Below, piece after piece: positions 1-10,140 of a DNA stretch of 64,000 nt. Both the position numbers and the translations under genes were made by a program. The notes under the pieces were generated by a model. That model was not told the origin of the DNA and made no database searches. It saw only the letters and a program-made list of their open reading frames with translations. Numbering within the stretch: the first letter of the stretch is position 1; every line of letters begins with the position of its first letter. Source of the stretch: Narthecium ossifragum (lineage: Eukaryota; Streptophyta; Magnoliopsida; Dioscoreales; Nartheciaceae); contig OY986975.1 in NCBI GenBank assembly GCA_963920575.1, positions 18,941,897 through 19,005,896 on the forward strand, written 5' to 3'.

Positions 1-400
1 ATGTGCTCTCCCTCCTAGTTGGACGGCCTCGGCGTCGTCGTGCCCCTGGAAGCCGCCGGCACCCATACCATACGCATCATCGGCGTCAAAATTGGAGCTC
101 CGGCCGACCATCGAGTAGAAGTCGGTGCGGTTGAAGCCGGAGACCCTTGGCGTCGGGTTCCTCAACGACTGCGGCGAGTAGATCTCGGCGTCGGTGAGGT
201 TGGACGGCCGGGTGGTGGTGGCGGAGAACCCCGGCGACCGCCTGGATTAGATAGATGTCCGACCTCGAGGCGTTGGACCGTCAACTGAAGCTTGCCGTCC
301 TCCTTAATCTCCGCCTCGATCTCCAGCGCGTCGTGTCTGACGCCCAAGTCGCTAACCACGCCGTCGAACTTCCGATCGGGCTTGTGGGCGGAGGGAAGAG
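1..400 (-). pseudogene. PIN auxin efflux carrier, central-loop fragment (broken)
   Basis: Read on the minus strand, the segment gives the start of a PIN hydrophilic loop (DALEIEAEIKEDGKLQLTV), then in another frame the conserved run [18 protein letters not shown], followed by [20 protein letters not shown] and a degenerate TPRPSN block. PIN proteins are plasma-membrane auxin exporters; only part of the cytosolic loop is present, with no membrane segments. At least two frameshifts (near 220 and near 40) and an in-frame TAG in the last block show that it is not functional. The fragment is cut by the window edge on one side and by a GC-rich MITE-like sequence on the other. The family assignment rests on the repeated RPSN / NPTPR / FN.TDFYSM signatures typical of long PINs and is fairly secure; the paralogue cannot be told. 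Confidence 0.72.
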
Positions 401-402
401 AA

Positions 403-535
403 AGAGATGGGGCTGACGTGGCAAAATAATAATAATAAAAATAATTTCTTGCCGGCCCCACGTCGGATCGGCAACGTGCCGGCCCACGTGGGCACGGAAA
501 CACTGTTTTATCTCGAGCTGGACTCGTCCGGGTTC
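403..535. mobile_element. GC-rich MITE-like sequence with CACGTGGG motifs
   Basis: A GC-rich block holding CCCCACGTCGGATCGGCAAC and GCCGGCCCACGTGGGCACGG abuts the PIN fragment. Its core resembles the sequences at 6975-7068 and 8748-8886, which share a GGTCGGC...GCCGACC palindrome and CACGT boxes. Ends are not well defined here and no target duplication is visible. Confidence 0.35.
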
Positions 536-539
536 GTAC

Positions 540-1110
540 CAAACCATGTTATATTTCTGATTTTTATAATAAATGTTATATTTGAAAATTAGACTAAAGG
601 TTGTTTGGATAGACAATAAGTATGTATAAATCTTATTTATGTATCTAGATATTTTATTTATAATCTTATATAACTTTTTTTAATACATTTATAATTTTTA
701 CTTTATTTATTATATAAACTTATATACCTTTGATAGTCCCTCACCATTATTTCTTTTAATAGTAGTTTGATTGCATTTATTATACTCACCCAACATGCAT
801 GACAACTATCATATTGCTCCTTAAAGGGAATGTTTTTAATGTATCCTTCTTGGATTAGTTATTTGGGCATATGCACATCACACGACCACAAAGAAGTGTT
901 CGGCCGATGACATTCCATCTATGTCGCCACCCATGATACAAGACTTACTCCTATTTCTTATTTTCCCTTTGTGATAAGTCATGCATTAATCTATGGCTCT
1001 TGAGCAACTGTCTGGTTCATTGTCTAGAAGTTGATGATGTAGTAATATTTATTTAAAAAAGATTTTTTGATGCAATCCAATACTGCATTACCTGATACGT
1101 CCAATCATGT
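540..1110. other. AT-rich intergenic DNA, nothing recognised
   Basis: Low-complexity AT-rich sequence with no coding signal and no repeat ends that I could identify. Confidence 0.6.
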
Positions 1111-2100
1111 TATAATTACTACATGAGGAGCTCCATGCAACGTGCCAAATAAACTATAAGATGTATCGTGAATGCAGCAAACCAAAGGGCCAATTTGTCG
1201 TGGGAATTCAAATCCGAAGAATATCATAAATTCTTAATGCTAAATACATGCATAAAACAATATTTATTGAAAAAGTAGCATTCGATGCGGTCTAACGCTA
1301 CATTATGCTTTTCAACCAACCGCTTTTGTTTGGTTGGAGGTTAGGTGGGGTTAGGGTTAGGGTTAAATGGGGTCCGTCACTTTTTCTACTTTCCACCTAC
1401 CACCTTTCTCTCTACTTTTTCAATCATTCTTTCATCATTACATTTACCCTTATCTCTATTCCTATCCTTACCTCCATCCTTAACCCCCAACCAAATGCAT
1501 TACAGGTCTCCGCATCAGGAGCTCCAGCGTAGCTAACACCAGGAGCTCCAGTGTAGCTCCATGCAACGCACACCAAATAAACTATAAGACATACCGTAAA
1601 TGCAGCAAGCCAAACAATCACTTTGTTATGATAATTTAAATTTAAAAAATACCATAAATACTTGCTAAATACATTATAAAATAATATTTGTTGAAAAAAT
1701 AACATTCGATGTCATCCAGTGCCACATTATGTAATGCCGTCAAATGCTATATTATGTGATACAACCAACCACGTTCCAAGTTACTAAAAATCAGGTGCTC
1801 CAATACAACTCCCTGTAGTGCGTTAAATAAAAGGTAAGATAAACTGCGAATCCAAAACAACCATAAATACTTAATGCAAAATACATGATAAAATAATATT
1901 CATTGGAAAGTAATCGTTAATATAGTCTAAAACTACATTACGGAATACAACCGACCGTGTTCCAAGTTACCGCATTAGGAGCTTCAATGTAGCTCCATGC
2001 AACGTGTGAAACAAACCGTAAGATATATCGTGAATGTAGCAAACCAAACAGCCACTCTCAGGTATTGCCGCGGTAATTCAAATTTGAAAAGTACCATAAT
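1110..2100. repeat. Degenerate tandem repeat with GGAGCTCCA / CCATGCAACG units
   Basis: About four diverged copies (starting near 1125, 1545, 1795 and 1975) repeat the order: GGAGCTCCAGTGTAGCTCCATGCAACG, AAATAAACTATAAGA, AATGCAGCAAACCAAAC, CATAAATACTTAATGC, TACATGATAAAATAATATT, a block around ACATTATG, then CAACCAACC. Unit lengths vary from about 180 to 420 bp because of deletions and an insertion at about 1328-1496. No coding content. Confidence 0.6.
1326..1497. mobile_element. MITE with TTTGGTTGG inverted ends
   Basis: The block interrupts one unit of the surrounding tandem repeat. It starts TTTGGTTGGAGGTTAGG and ends with the near-reverse complement CCTTAACCCCCAACCAAA, giving about 17-bp imperfect terminal inverted repeats. 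It is about 170 bp, AT- and pyrimidine-rich, and non-coding, so it needs a transposase in trans. Superfamily not determined: the target duplication is ambiguous. Confidence 0.5.
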
Positions 2101-2720
2101 TTAGGGTTACTTACATATACCTTCATGAAAAAGTTTGATTTTATATATATCCCTAAAAAAATCGAATTTACACAAGAAACCATAAAAACCTTGATCATTG
2201 TCATATAACTCATTTAATTACTTAAAAGTGAAATATTGAGGGCATATACTAGACGAAACCGTTTGATGCTAACGGTGGCTTTTGAAATTACTTATGTATC
2301 CTTATCCCTTATAACTACTGCGTTTCCGCTTCCCACGACTCAGATGATCGTTGGAGCTTAAAGCTTGAAACCGGGAACGTACTCACGTTCCTATCTGACG
2401 AGCTATCTCAACCTTCCTCTCCGGTGATCTATCTCTACCTTATTCTTTCGATTTCAGTCAATTTTGATCGATTTTCTTTTTCTATAGGTCTATTTCTGAG
2501 TTCATCATCATTAACCGTGAAAAAGTTCTCAGGTTCAACTTCATCTACATCTTCCACTTTAGATCCTCATAATACACCCGAATATTCCATTCTTAAGTAA
2601 TTAAAAAAGCTGGATGACAATAATCATTGTTTTAAAGTTTTTGATGTAAATTCGATTTTTTTTAAGAGGATATATGTAAAATCAAACTCTTTCAAGAAGA
2701 TATATGTAAATAACCCTTAA
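2101..2720. mobile_element. Non-autonomous element with about 125-bp terminal inverted repeats
   Basis: The left arm (about 2101-2225: TTAGGGTTACTTACATATAC ... TTTAATTACTTAA) is mirrored by the right arm (about 2594-2720) with the same order of blocks: GGGTTA.TTACATATA, AGTTTGATTTTA, ATCGAATTTACA, TCATTGTCAT, TTAATTACTTAA. Long inverted repeats around a short unrelated interior (about 370 bp) are typical of Mutator-like non-autonomous elements, but I could not find a clean 9-bp target duplication, so the superfamily is an inference. The interior has no convincing gene. Confidence 0.6.
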
Positions 2721-3013
2721 AGACTTATATATATTTGCGCGTCATTCTACAAGCTAAAATCAATTTATAAAGGATCAACAATTTTTCATCCGATAAGAAA
2801 AAAGAAAAATGAAGAATTCTTCCACTCTTCATTTGTTTTGATATATATATATCTGGAAAAGATAAAAAAAAAAACAAAGAACTAAAACTTTCCCAGTTTC
2901 CCATCTCTTTTAAACAGCACAACCAACTTGGAAAAAAAAATGAAAAGAGGAAAAAAAAAATAGAAAACCAAAGCCACCCAAAGGAGAGAGAAAGCGCGGA
3001 TCCAACGAAGCAT

Positions 3014-3391
3014 TCACTGCTCAGCGGGCCGCTTCCCACGCGCCGCCGCCGCCGCCTCCACAGCCGCCGCCGATGCTCCATTCTCCGGCTGCGAAGGCGG
3101 TTGTGGTTGTGACGGTGCCGGCTGCGGCGGAGGAGGCGATGACTCGACTCTCCCATCGATGCACGAGGCGCACTTCCTCTCGATCCACGCCTCGACGTCG
3201 AAATGGCCGTGGCCAAACACCCTCCGACCCGTGCACAGCCTCCCGATCACCCCGGCCACCACCCCGAGCACAGCTATCGCCACCACCACCGCTATTGCCG
3301 CCCCGATCGAACCCCCGCCCCCGAATCCTCCGCCGCTCGCCAGCACCTGCGGCGGCGGCTGCCCCTGCTGCTGATCCATCGGCGTCGACAT
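3014..3391 (-). CDS. Small glycine-rich single-pass membrane protein
   Basis: An uninterrupted 125-codon frame. The protein starts MSTPMDQQQGQPPPQVLASG, has a Gly-rich stretch (about residues 19-30), one hydrophobic segment (about 28-50, AAIAVVVAIAVLGVVAGVIG), then a basic/Cys-containing juxtamembrane part GRLCTGRRVFGHGHFDVEAW and IERKCASCIDGR, and a Pro/Ala-rich tail. This architecture resembles an uncharacterised plant family of short membrane proteins with a GVIGRLC turn after the helix and a C..C pair; the function is unknown to me. Codon third positions are GC-rich, unlike the flanks, which supports a real gene. Downstream on the minus strand (2725-3013) is an AT-rich stretch that fits a 3' UTR. 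The other frames here are shadows. Confidence 0.7.
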   Translation of the reverse strand: MSTPMDQQQGQPPPQVLASGGGFGGGGSIGAAIAVVVAIAVLGVVAGVIGRLCTGRRVFGHGHFDVEAWIERKCASCIDGRVESSPPPPQPAPSQPQPPSQPENGASAAAVEAAAAARGKRPAEQ

Positions 3392-3780
3392 CGGAAGCTT
3401 CCTCGCTTCAAAAAAAGGTGCGATCTTTCAGCTCAAAAAGCCCTCGGAATCGACGGATTCCTCGAGGATTCTTAAAGATCTTACAAAAAGATCGACGCGG
3501 ATACTGGAACAGGGTTTCAAAAATGGTACACGGGATCGTTTTCTAGGGTTTTCGAGGGGATTTAAAGCTCTTTGTTAGGGTTCGTAGAGGAGAGAGAGCG
3601 AGAGCGGTGGGAATAGTGTGAGAGATTTGTCCGAAAGAAAGGTGCAAGAATGGTGCGGGCCAGTGTTGGAAGGAGTCCATGCAATCTGGCTAGATTTTCG
3701 ACACGTGGAATGTTCGACGGTGGAGATGCTGTCACTGTTGTGGGTGGGTAGGCCTTTTGAGGTCTTGTGAAATTAATTAG
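3392..3780 (-). promoter_or_regulatory. Probable 5' UTR and promoter of the small membrane protein gene
   Basis: The sequence upstream of the minus-strand start contains pyrimidine-rich runs on the coding strand (CTCTCTCTCC near 3585-3605), common in plant leaders, and no other gene. No unambiguous TATA box seen. Confidence 0.35.
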
Positions 3781-4560
3781 CGCTATCCTAGGATTTGAAA
3801 TGCTTTTTTCTCTGGGTCATGTTATATGCACTACCGGCTTAACTAAGTGCACCTCCTTTTCTAAGTGCACATGACGCGATTTTTAAAGCACCATCCAATG
3901 TTAAGTGCACAATGTACGATTTTTTATATATCCCATTATTGTCCTTTAATTAAGAAACATGGTTTTGTATAAGAACAACATAATGTAGAGAGGGATGTTC
4001 ACGACGGCAATGAGCATAAGGGATCGGCAAACCCCAAGAAGGCGCTGAATTGACTTTCTTGCTTTGGATCTACTAGAACGAGACGCTTTTCCTGTGTTTT
4101 CAAACCTTCCATCAGCTTCCATCTTGACTGCAATGGATGCTTCTTCCTCTAGCACGATGGGTTTTTTTGCTGCTGGGTGTATGATGGCGTTACCCCTGTC
4201 GCGAGGAAGTTATTAGTCCTTTTTCGTTCATTCAGAAAATCAAACAAACTAGAGAAAATGTGCATGGGAAAACAAGAAAAGAGAAGAAGAAATAATCCAT
4301 GCATATGCTTTTCTTTTGCTGCACAAAAATGCGAGTTACAAATACTTCCCCATAATTTAATAACAACATAGCCCGAAGAAGGCATGCAAACATACCTTCC
4401 TGCCATTCCTGTACTCGATTTTGCGAGTGGAGGCTTCATTGGGGCCTTCTTGATAAGATTCATTACTCCGTCTGCATCCCAAACCATCTCAATCTCGCAA
4501 TTTTCATAATCATCCGTCCTTTACTTAAGAAACATGGTTTTGTATACAATGAAATATTAA
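3781..4560 (-). pseudogene. Unidentified exon-like fragments between direct repeats
   Basis: Two exon-like pieces lie on the minus strand. One (about 4395-4490) reads EMVWDADGVMNLIKKAPMKP and ends in GGAAG followed by GTATGT, a good donor. The other (about 4060-4155) reads EEEASIAVKMEADGRFENTG and KASRSSRSKARKS. They could belong to one broken gene, but I do not recognise it. The region is bracketed by a direct repeat of about 30 bp (CCTTTAATTAAGAAACATGG near 3945 and CCTTTACTTAAGAAACATGG near 4518), which suggests duplication or an inserted unit. Confidence 0.35.
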
Positions 4561-5600
4561 TACATGCGCACAAAAATATCAGTACATGCGCATACAAATA
4601 TCGGTGGTGAGATACCGATGGACTCTATCAACCAACCGGTATAATTCAATCGGCAGTGAGCTGCTGATTCATTGATCTAGTCTATCGGTAGTGGTCTACC
4701 GATAAACTAGAAAGAAGAATCGGTAGTGGACTACCGATTCGGTGGCATGTGCACAAAAATATCGTTACATGCGCACAAAAATATCAGTACATGCGGAAAA
4801 GAGCGCTGATTTTTCATGTAGTTCGGTAATGAGATACCGATGGACTCTATCAACCAATCGGTATCTCATTACCGATTCATTGATCTAGTCTAACGGTAGT
4901 GGTCTACCGATAAACTAGATGAAAGAATCGGTAGTGGACTACCGATTTGGTGGCATGTGCACAAAAATATCGGTACATGCGCACAAGAATATCGGTGCAT
5001 GCGCATATAAGCAACATGTACGTGAAAAATATATCATCATTTCAAAATGGTACATAATTTGAAATGGTACATGCGCACAAAAATATCGGTACATGCGCAC
5101 ATGACTCTAACAAGGGTACATCAATCTGAAATGGTACATAAACACCAAAAGTACATTAATCTGAAATGGTACATAACACAATCTACCATTGTTCCAATTC
5201 TCGAAAAAATTTCTTCAGAATTACGTGACTATTGATGATTAACGACCAATTTTGAAACCCTCGTCCTAGTTCATTGTATTGAGAGCATGAGTGATTCACA
5301 CATGCAATGGAACTAGCGCTCCCACTGCTGCCTCCACGACTTCTTTCCTGAGGATACGTGGATCGCAAAAAAAAAAAGTGCATTCACACGCTATAAGTAC
5401 ATTCACACCAAAACAAATGCTCAGCACTACGACCCATCAATCGGACAACATCCTTTATTTGCTTCCTCACAAATAGTTGTATATGTGCAAAAAAAAAATA
5501 TCGGTACATACACATAAAAATATCGGTGCATGCGCACGTTATAAGCAACATGATGTACACGGAAAATACATCACCATTTCGACATAGCTGTTAGGAAGAA
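4560..5600. repeat. Tandem block of CATGCGCACAAAAATATCGG and palindromic CGGTAGTGG units
   Basis: Two copies of a roughly 220-bp module (about 4605-4800 and 4825-5000) contain the same order: GAGATACCGATGGACTCTAT, CATTGATCTAGTCTA, CGGTAGTGGTCTACCG (palindrome), AATCGGTAGTGGACTACCGAT (palindrome), GTGGCATGTGCACAAAAATA. The short phrase ACATGCGCACAAAAATATCG recurs at least eight times up to about 5540. Related palindromic modules are at 16580-16830 and 20155-20345. Non-coding. Confidence 0.7.
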
Positions 5601-5754
5601 AAATCAAATATGCATCGGCCTACATGATCTATGAATCAAATATCTGAAGTACAAGCTCCCAGCAAAAAGACATTAATCTATAAATATGAACCCAGTATCT
5701 CCTTTAGAGCACTACTCTCTGTAGGTGACTAACGCTGAAATGAGATGGAATATG

Positions 5755-6260
5755 AAACAAGATCTTTTGGTTGAACAGTTTTTTCTTTGGGAATAGCATA
5801 CACATCGTTGCCAAAATCATCCCATTCAGATTCCATAGGCTGCAAAATTTAGAGGTCATGTATCATTATCCAGTCCTCAGTTATCAAGGCATCACAGGAT
5901 CTAGCTGAAAGAAACAAGAGCTCAAATATAAATTGCTTAGCACATCAATATTCTAGGCTACTTAAATTACATTTTTGACAGCAGAAGATGAACTCGTGAT
6001 GGCCCTGCCACTTGGCGCTGGAATATCTTCTATCTTCTTAGCTGACAACCTGCATATTAAAAAAAAAACAATAATCTGCAATCACAAGATTGAATTGTTA
6101 GCTAAAGGAAAGCATTCAATCTTCCAATGCAACCTGGAAGGCAAAGTAAAAGCAAGAAATTCGATTGGGCAAAGTTCAAGAAGTGCAAGATACATACTTG
6201 TCGTCTATCAAGACAATGGACTTTCGAAGCTGCCTTGGAGCAAGCTCATCGATCACATGG
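5755..6260 (-). pseudogene. PQT3-like (RBBP6-type E3 ligase) exon fragments
   Basis: Three exon-like pieces with splice borders lie on the minus strand: about 6192-6260 (THVIDELAPRQLRKSIVLID before a GTATGT donor), 5970-6049 (acceptor ATATGCAG then LSAKKIEDIPAPSGRAITSS) and about 5760-5845 (acceptor TTTTGCAG then PMESEWDDFGNDVYAIPKEK). The ESEWDDFGND.YAIP segment is a signature I associate with plant PQT3-like DWNN/RING E3 ubiquitin ligases; the other exons I cannot place independently. The DWNN, zinc-knuckle and U-box parts are absent. The piece is antisense to and directly adjacent to a BAHD fragment, so the two look like separately acquired gene scraps. Confidence 0.5.
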
Positions 6261-6299
6261 GTGTCGAGAAGATCTTCTCATCTGATCTAGAAGAGCTGG

Positions 6300-6510
6300 C
6301 GAGCGACGACAGACTCGACGCATGGAGAACTGGGTGAGGAGGGTGTTCGACTATGCGTCGAAGCGAGCGTTGACGGTGGCGGGGTCGCCGAAGCTGGGGA
6401 TCTACGAGGTGGATTTCCGATGGGGGCAGCCAAGGAAGGTGGAGCAGGTGTCCATGCGGCGGACGAGAGCGACAGGCGGAGAGCCGGAGGAGGGCTGGAG
6501 ATCAGAATGA
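6300..6510 (+). pseudogene. BAHD acyltransferase C-terminal fragment
   Basis: The frame reads ALTVAGSPKLGIYEVDFRWG followed by QPRKVEQVSM. This is the end of a BAHD acyl-CoA transferase: the structural DFGWG motif is present as DFRWG, after the usual AGSP..YE lead-in. The catalytic HXXXD half is missing. The frame continues to a stop at 6508-6510, but the family's final GG(L/V)EIGL block appears in another frame (AGGGLEIRMRL), so there is a frameshift after about 6470. BAHD enzymes acylate phenolics and alcohols in the cytosol; this piece cannot. It joins the antisense PQT3-like exons on the left. Confidence 0.75.
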
Positions 6511-6519
6511 GACTTAGGA

Positions 6520-6970
6520 GTCTAAAACTATGAAGATGGTTTATTAAATAAGGGTAGTATGGAGATTTAACTGTAAGAGTATAATGGGTAATATGAAAAA
6601 TATTTTGACGCGGTGCACATAACAAAAATTGTAGTGCATATAAAATTTCCTTTTTTCTCTCTTTGGTACCTTCTTTAGTATTACATATATACCCCTATAG
6701 ATATTAAAAAACTTCAAAACATACCCTCATGTTCTCACGACATTAAAATAAAAAACCTATGAAATGATCATTTTATTTTTTATTGATATTTATCAGGACT
6801 TAGTTCACAGGTTAAGAGTAAAACAGTCATTTTACAAGGCTGCTTTTTAACACTGAGATAGAGGTTTTTTTTTCTTTTTTTTTGGCTTAGTTGAGCCTGG
6901 GCATTACATCAGACATATGCTCGTCAACAGCTCCTAAACGAGCCCTAAGGGTAATATCATTAGCAATAGA
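6520..6970. other. AT-rich intergenic DNA
   Basis: No gene, repeat ends or RNA structure recognised. Confidence 0.5.
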
Positions 6971-6974
6971 GGAG

Positions 6975-7068
6975 TGATACTATGCCGACGCCACGTGGGT
7001 CGGCTGTTTGCCGACCCGACGTGGCGCACAGCGATTGGCTACTCGCTTGCTGATGTGGCATAGTATCA
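6975..7068. mobile_element. 94-bp MITE with TGATACTATGCC ends
   Basis: The segment begins TGATACTATGCC and ends with its exact reverse complement GGCATAGTATCA. The interior carries CCACGTGGGTCGGC and GCCGACCCGACGTGGC, a second nested palindrome. The core recurs at 8748-8886 in inverse orientation and, diverged, at 403-535. Too short to code; no clear target duplication. Confidence 0.55.
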
Positions 7069-7177
7069 TGGATCTATATTATGATAGATCCATCCACATC
7101 GTATCGCATCGTCCCGACACGGTGATCACCTCGAACGCCACCGCCGACACAGCTACGTCGAGTTCCCTTTACCGACG

Positions 7178-7663
7178 ATGAGGACCTCCGTCATCTCTGC
7201 CGCCGTTAGCCTCATCGTTGTTTTGCTGCTCGCAGTCGCGTCGGCGGGGTCACTGCTGCTGTTCCTGGATCATCGGAAGGAGAGCTCCTTATCGGATCCT
7301 GGAGTAAATACCTTTTGGGCTGGAGCCGGAAGCGGTGGAGGCTGTGTTGCCGGCGAGGGTCGACTGGAAGGAGAGCGGAAGCGGGAGGAGGAGAAGAAAG
7401 GGGAGACGTGGCACTGCGACGAGCGTGTTTACGGTCGGTTCTGGCGGCAGTTCCGGCTGCCGGACAACGCCGACGTGGACTCGATCTTCGCTAAGTTGGA
7501 TAACGGCGTGCTCACGGTGACTTTTCCCAAGCTGTCGCCGGAGAAGTTCAAGGGGCACAGGGTGGTCAGCATCGTTGAGACGGACTGTGATAAGCTTGCC
7601 GGCGCGGCGGAGACGATCAGCGAAAAGATCACCGGAGAAGGCGGCAAGAAGGAGGAGCTCTAA
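7178..7663 (+). pseudogene. ER-type small heat-shock protein with internal deletion
   Basis: The frame opens with a hydrophobic signal-peptide-like N-terminus (residues 1-25) and GSLLLFLDH, and ends with the C-terminal half of an alpha-crystallin domain: [49 protein letters not shown], and a KKEEL tail resembling an ER-retention signal. The first half of the crystallin domain is missing. In the second frame (about 7295-7372) the original middle is still legible: RILE, a TAA where a Gln codon is expected, [22 protein letters not shown], and then the deletion. So an upstream indel changed the frame, and the deletion at about 7370 (joining DWKE to GERKRE across a shared GGAG) happened to restore it. 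A shortened secreted protein could in theory be made, but chaperone activity is unlikely. Confidence 0.75.
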
Positions 7664-7760
7664 TGGGTGGTCAACAAGGGTATTAAAAAACACGTCCGCA
7701 AGCATTAAAAAACTGTATACTTGATGCTTCGGCAAGAAGGAGGAGCTCTAATGGGTGGCC
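7640..7760 (+). repeat. Duplicated 3' end of the small heat-shock pseudogene
   Basis: The block GGCAAGAAGGAGGAGCTCTA with the following ATGGGTGG occurs at 7642-7669 and again at 7731-7758, so the last codons and stop were duplicated about 89 bp downstream. Confidence 0.8.
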
Positions 7761-8608
7761 AAAATGATCCGTCGGGAAGTCGACGCCGTGGAAGAGTTGC
7801 AGAGGTGGAGGCGTTGGTGGATGCAACCATGTAAAGAACAAGGGATCTCAGAGCTGGTTGATGGAAAAGGCTGCGTTCTTGAAGGAGGGGTGCTTAGGAA
7901 ATACTTGATGCTTAAGGGGGAGGCATGAGACATGGTTATGTATATATATTTTTTAAAAGAAATTTAATTAAGTCCAGCGGCTGAGACTGGACAAACAATG
8001 CAAACAAAGAAACAGAACAAAAACAAAGCTAGGAAAACGCAGAGGAGAAGAAAGCAAAAAAGAAAAAAGAAACGCGAAACCGATAACAAGGAGATCCCTC
8101 GTACGGAAGCACCCGTCAAGGAGATATCCTCAAAGCTTCCCGACGGGCAAGACCAGCAACACAGCGAACCCATTCACCGTCCTGAAGATATGGGCGGAGT
8201 TGATCCAGATGGATCCTCATAACCTGGTCATGTATAGCTTTTTGTCACTGATTCCATGGTTGGATTCCAGATATTACATTAAATTTGTTCATCTATGAAA
8301 CTTGTGTAATTTCTGTCTCAGTATCCATGGTGTAATGCTATATGCGTGCATGGCAGGGCTGTCGGCTCTGTCTCAGTAAGGCTTGAGGCGATGATCGATG
8401 TCAAGAACTTGGGCTTTAAGAAGGTGTTGGAGAAGGCATTGCGTCTGAAGGCGACGGCATGGAACTTCTGGCATCGGTGGTTCGATTTTGTGGTAATGGG
8501 AGGGCTGGCAGTGAGAAAGACTCCATCGTGGAGAGCAGCAACGGCGTGGAGCTCCCGGAGTTGGAATAGCGATTGCGAGATGGCGTTGACTTCCCGACGG
8601 ATCATTTT
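7761..8608. repeat. Inverted repeat flanking unidentified coding-like fragments
   Basis: A 21-bp sequence, AAAATGATCCGTCGGGAAGT plus C, at 7761-7781 is exactly reversed at 8588-8608 and both continue with similar bases (GACGCCGT / GGCGTT). Both arms encode KMIRREV(D/N)A when read inward on opposite strands. The interior (8346-8700) has open frames on both strands but no family I recognise. It may be an inverted duplication of one gene fragment or the ends of a transposon. Confidence 0.5.
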
Positions 8609-8747
8609 GACGCTATATCTCATCGGAGGCCCAAACCGAGTAGTCGTCGATGTCCGAGAAGGTGAATGGCCCGCTGGTGATCTACGGCGTTGCCGTCAGA
8701 TTCTTCTGCATCTCACGTGTCTCTGAGTTCTAGCAAAAAAGACATGT

Positions 8748-8886
8748 CTATGAATAACGAGAAATGATTTCACGCTGACGCCACGCGTGGGGGGAGTGGG
8801 GTCCCTTTCACGTGCGTGCACCCGCCACGTCGGGTCGGCAAACAGCCGACCCACATGGCGTCGGCATAGAAACATTTCTCTTAGCA
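8748..8886 (-). mobile_element. MITE with GAGAAATG ends, related to 6975-7068
   Basis: The segment starts GAGAAATGATTTCACGCTGA and ends CGTCGGCATAGAAACATTTCTC, giving short inverted ends (GAGAAATG.TTTC). Its right half reversed matches the core of the 6975 element (GCCGACGCCA.GTGGGTCGGC and TGTTTGCCGACCCGACGTGG). Confidence 0.45.
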
Positions 8887-9019
8887 ATATTATTAAAGGT
8901 ACGAGAGATATGTACAAATATAGCCCCCTTAGGTTCGCACTCAAACTCTGTAGTTTCCTAAGAATCGGGATGCAGCTCCACATCCCATACCTGATACCTC
9001 TCTTCCATTCAGGAAGGGT

Positions 9020-9220
9020 GCGTTTGGCAACCTGAAATCTGACGAATGAGCTGAATGAGAAATGAACTGAATGAGTTGAATGAGAAATGAGCTGAATCTG
9101 GTGATTCTGTGAGTTTTGATTCTGTTGTTTGGCTGGTTTGTATGGAATGAGCTGAATCTGTTGATTCTGTCGTTTGGTTTGTCTAGTATGAATGAGCTGA
9201 ATCTGTTGATTCTGTGAAAA
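9020..9220. repeat. Minisatellite AATGAGCTGAATCTGTTGATTCTG
   Basis: Diverged tandem copies of an AATGAGCTGAATCTG.TGATTCTG unit, with shorter AATGAGAAATGA(A/G)CTG variants at the left, run through this stretch. Open frames here are repeat artefacts. Confidence 0.6.
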
Positions 9221-9229
9221 TTAGTGTTT

Positions 9230-9785
9230 GATTCATAAATCTCTGAATTATATCTAGTGAATTTTGATAGCATGTTAATAATAAATATTTTGATTTTCTT
9301 CAATAAAAACTTATTTTCTTTTATAATAATGACAATACCCACAAGACATAAATAATTTTCAACTTTTACTTATGCATTGATCTTTAGTCCTTATAACTCG
9401 ACAAAGGTATTACAAACCAAAAAATCTCCAAAATAGTACAAATATTATAAATTATAAAAAATCTAAATCTTACAGTAATTAGTTGAAAATTGTCGGCGTC
9501 TAATTTGTAACCAAGTCACTCAAGAGGGCCAAGACTCCATGGACCAACCCAAACCCCAGCCCTCACCTCTCCGACTACTCTCCTCCGCCCACCACCACCA
9601 ACGGCCTCGTTCTACAAAACCAGCTTCGTCTCCAACTATAGCTCCGTCCATCTCCACACTGACTACCGCTCCTCGCCCCGATGGTGTCGTGGTCGTTGGC
9701 TTCGTGGGAAGGAGAGCCTCCATTGATACCACCCATCTCATCAAAAAACAGAGCATCACCGGCGACGAAACATAGCATCACCTTG
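9230..9785. other. AT-rich then mixed intergenic DNA
   Basis: No supported gene. The GC-richer right part (9530-9785) has open frames on both strands without a recognisable domain and leads into the glycosyltransferase-like fragment. Confidence 0.4.
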
Positions 9786-9789
9786 TGAT

Positions 9790-10140
9790 CGTCCTCCACC
9801 GCGAAGGCAAACTCATCGTCCGACGCCGGCCACCACACCTCAAGCCACTGTTCCTGGAGCCCAGCATTCGCTGTACGGTAGTGCACCCACTTCTCGCCAT
9901 GGGACCAACCGAACCCATCGATTAGCTCCAAGATCCGGTGGGATCGAGCGAGCTTGCTGTCGAGATCAGCGCCAGGGCCCGCGGATCCAGCGGGGAGGGG
10001 GAAGGGGTCAACGAAGATGTGGAGGTGGACGAGATCGCCGGTGTCGTCAGCAGCAGCGAGGGAGCGGAGGCAGCGGCGGATGGAGGTGACGCGGTTAAAC
10101 CCACGCGCAAGGGACGCTCGAGATCTCGGCCAGCTAAGGT
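9790..10140 (-). pseudogene. Glycosyltransferase-like protein fragment
   Basis: On the minus strand the frame reads FNRVTSIRRCLRSLAAADDT, GDLVHLHIFVDPFPLP, ILELIDGFGWSHGEKWVHYR, TANAGLQEQWLEVWWPASDD and EFAFAVEDDHK. This matches the N-terminal part of a plant protein family annotated as transferring glycosyl groups (nucleotide-diphospho-sugar fold, with R.N.SLRRLL-type start and a VEDD acidic motif). The rest of the enzyme is missing: after VEDD the frame runs into unrelated sequence. The right side lies about 20 bp from a hAT-type terminus. Substrate unknown. Confidence 0.65.

Noticed and set aside
1355..1372. Telomere-like GGGTTAGGGTTAGGGTTA
   Set aside because: Only three short repeats of TTAGGG, inside a MITE with GGTTAGGT-type sequence; plant telomeres usually repeat TTTAGGG and run much longer.
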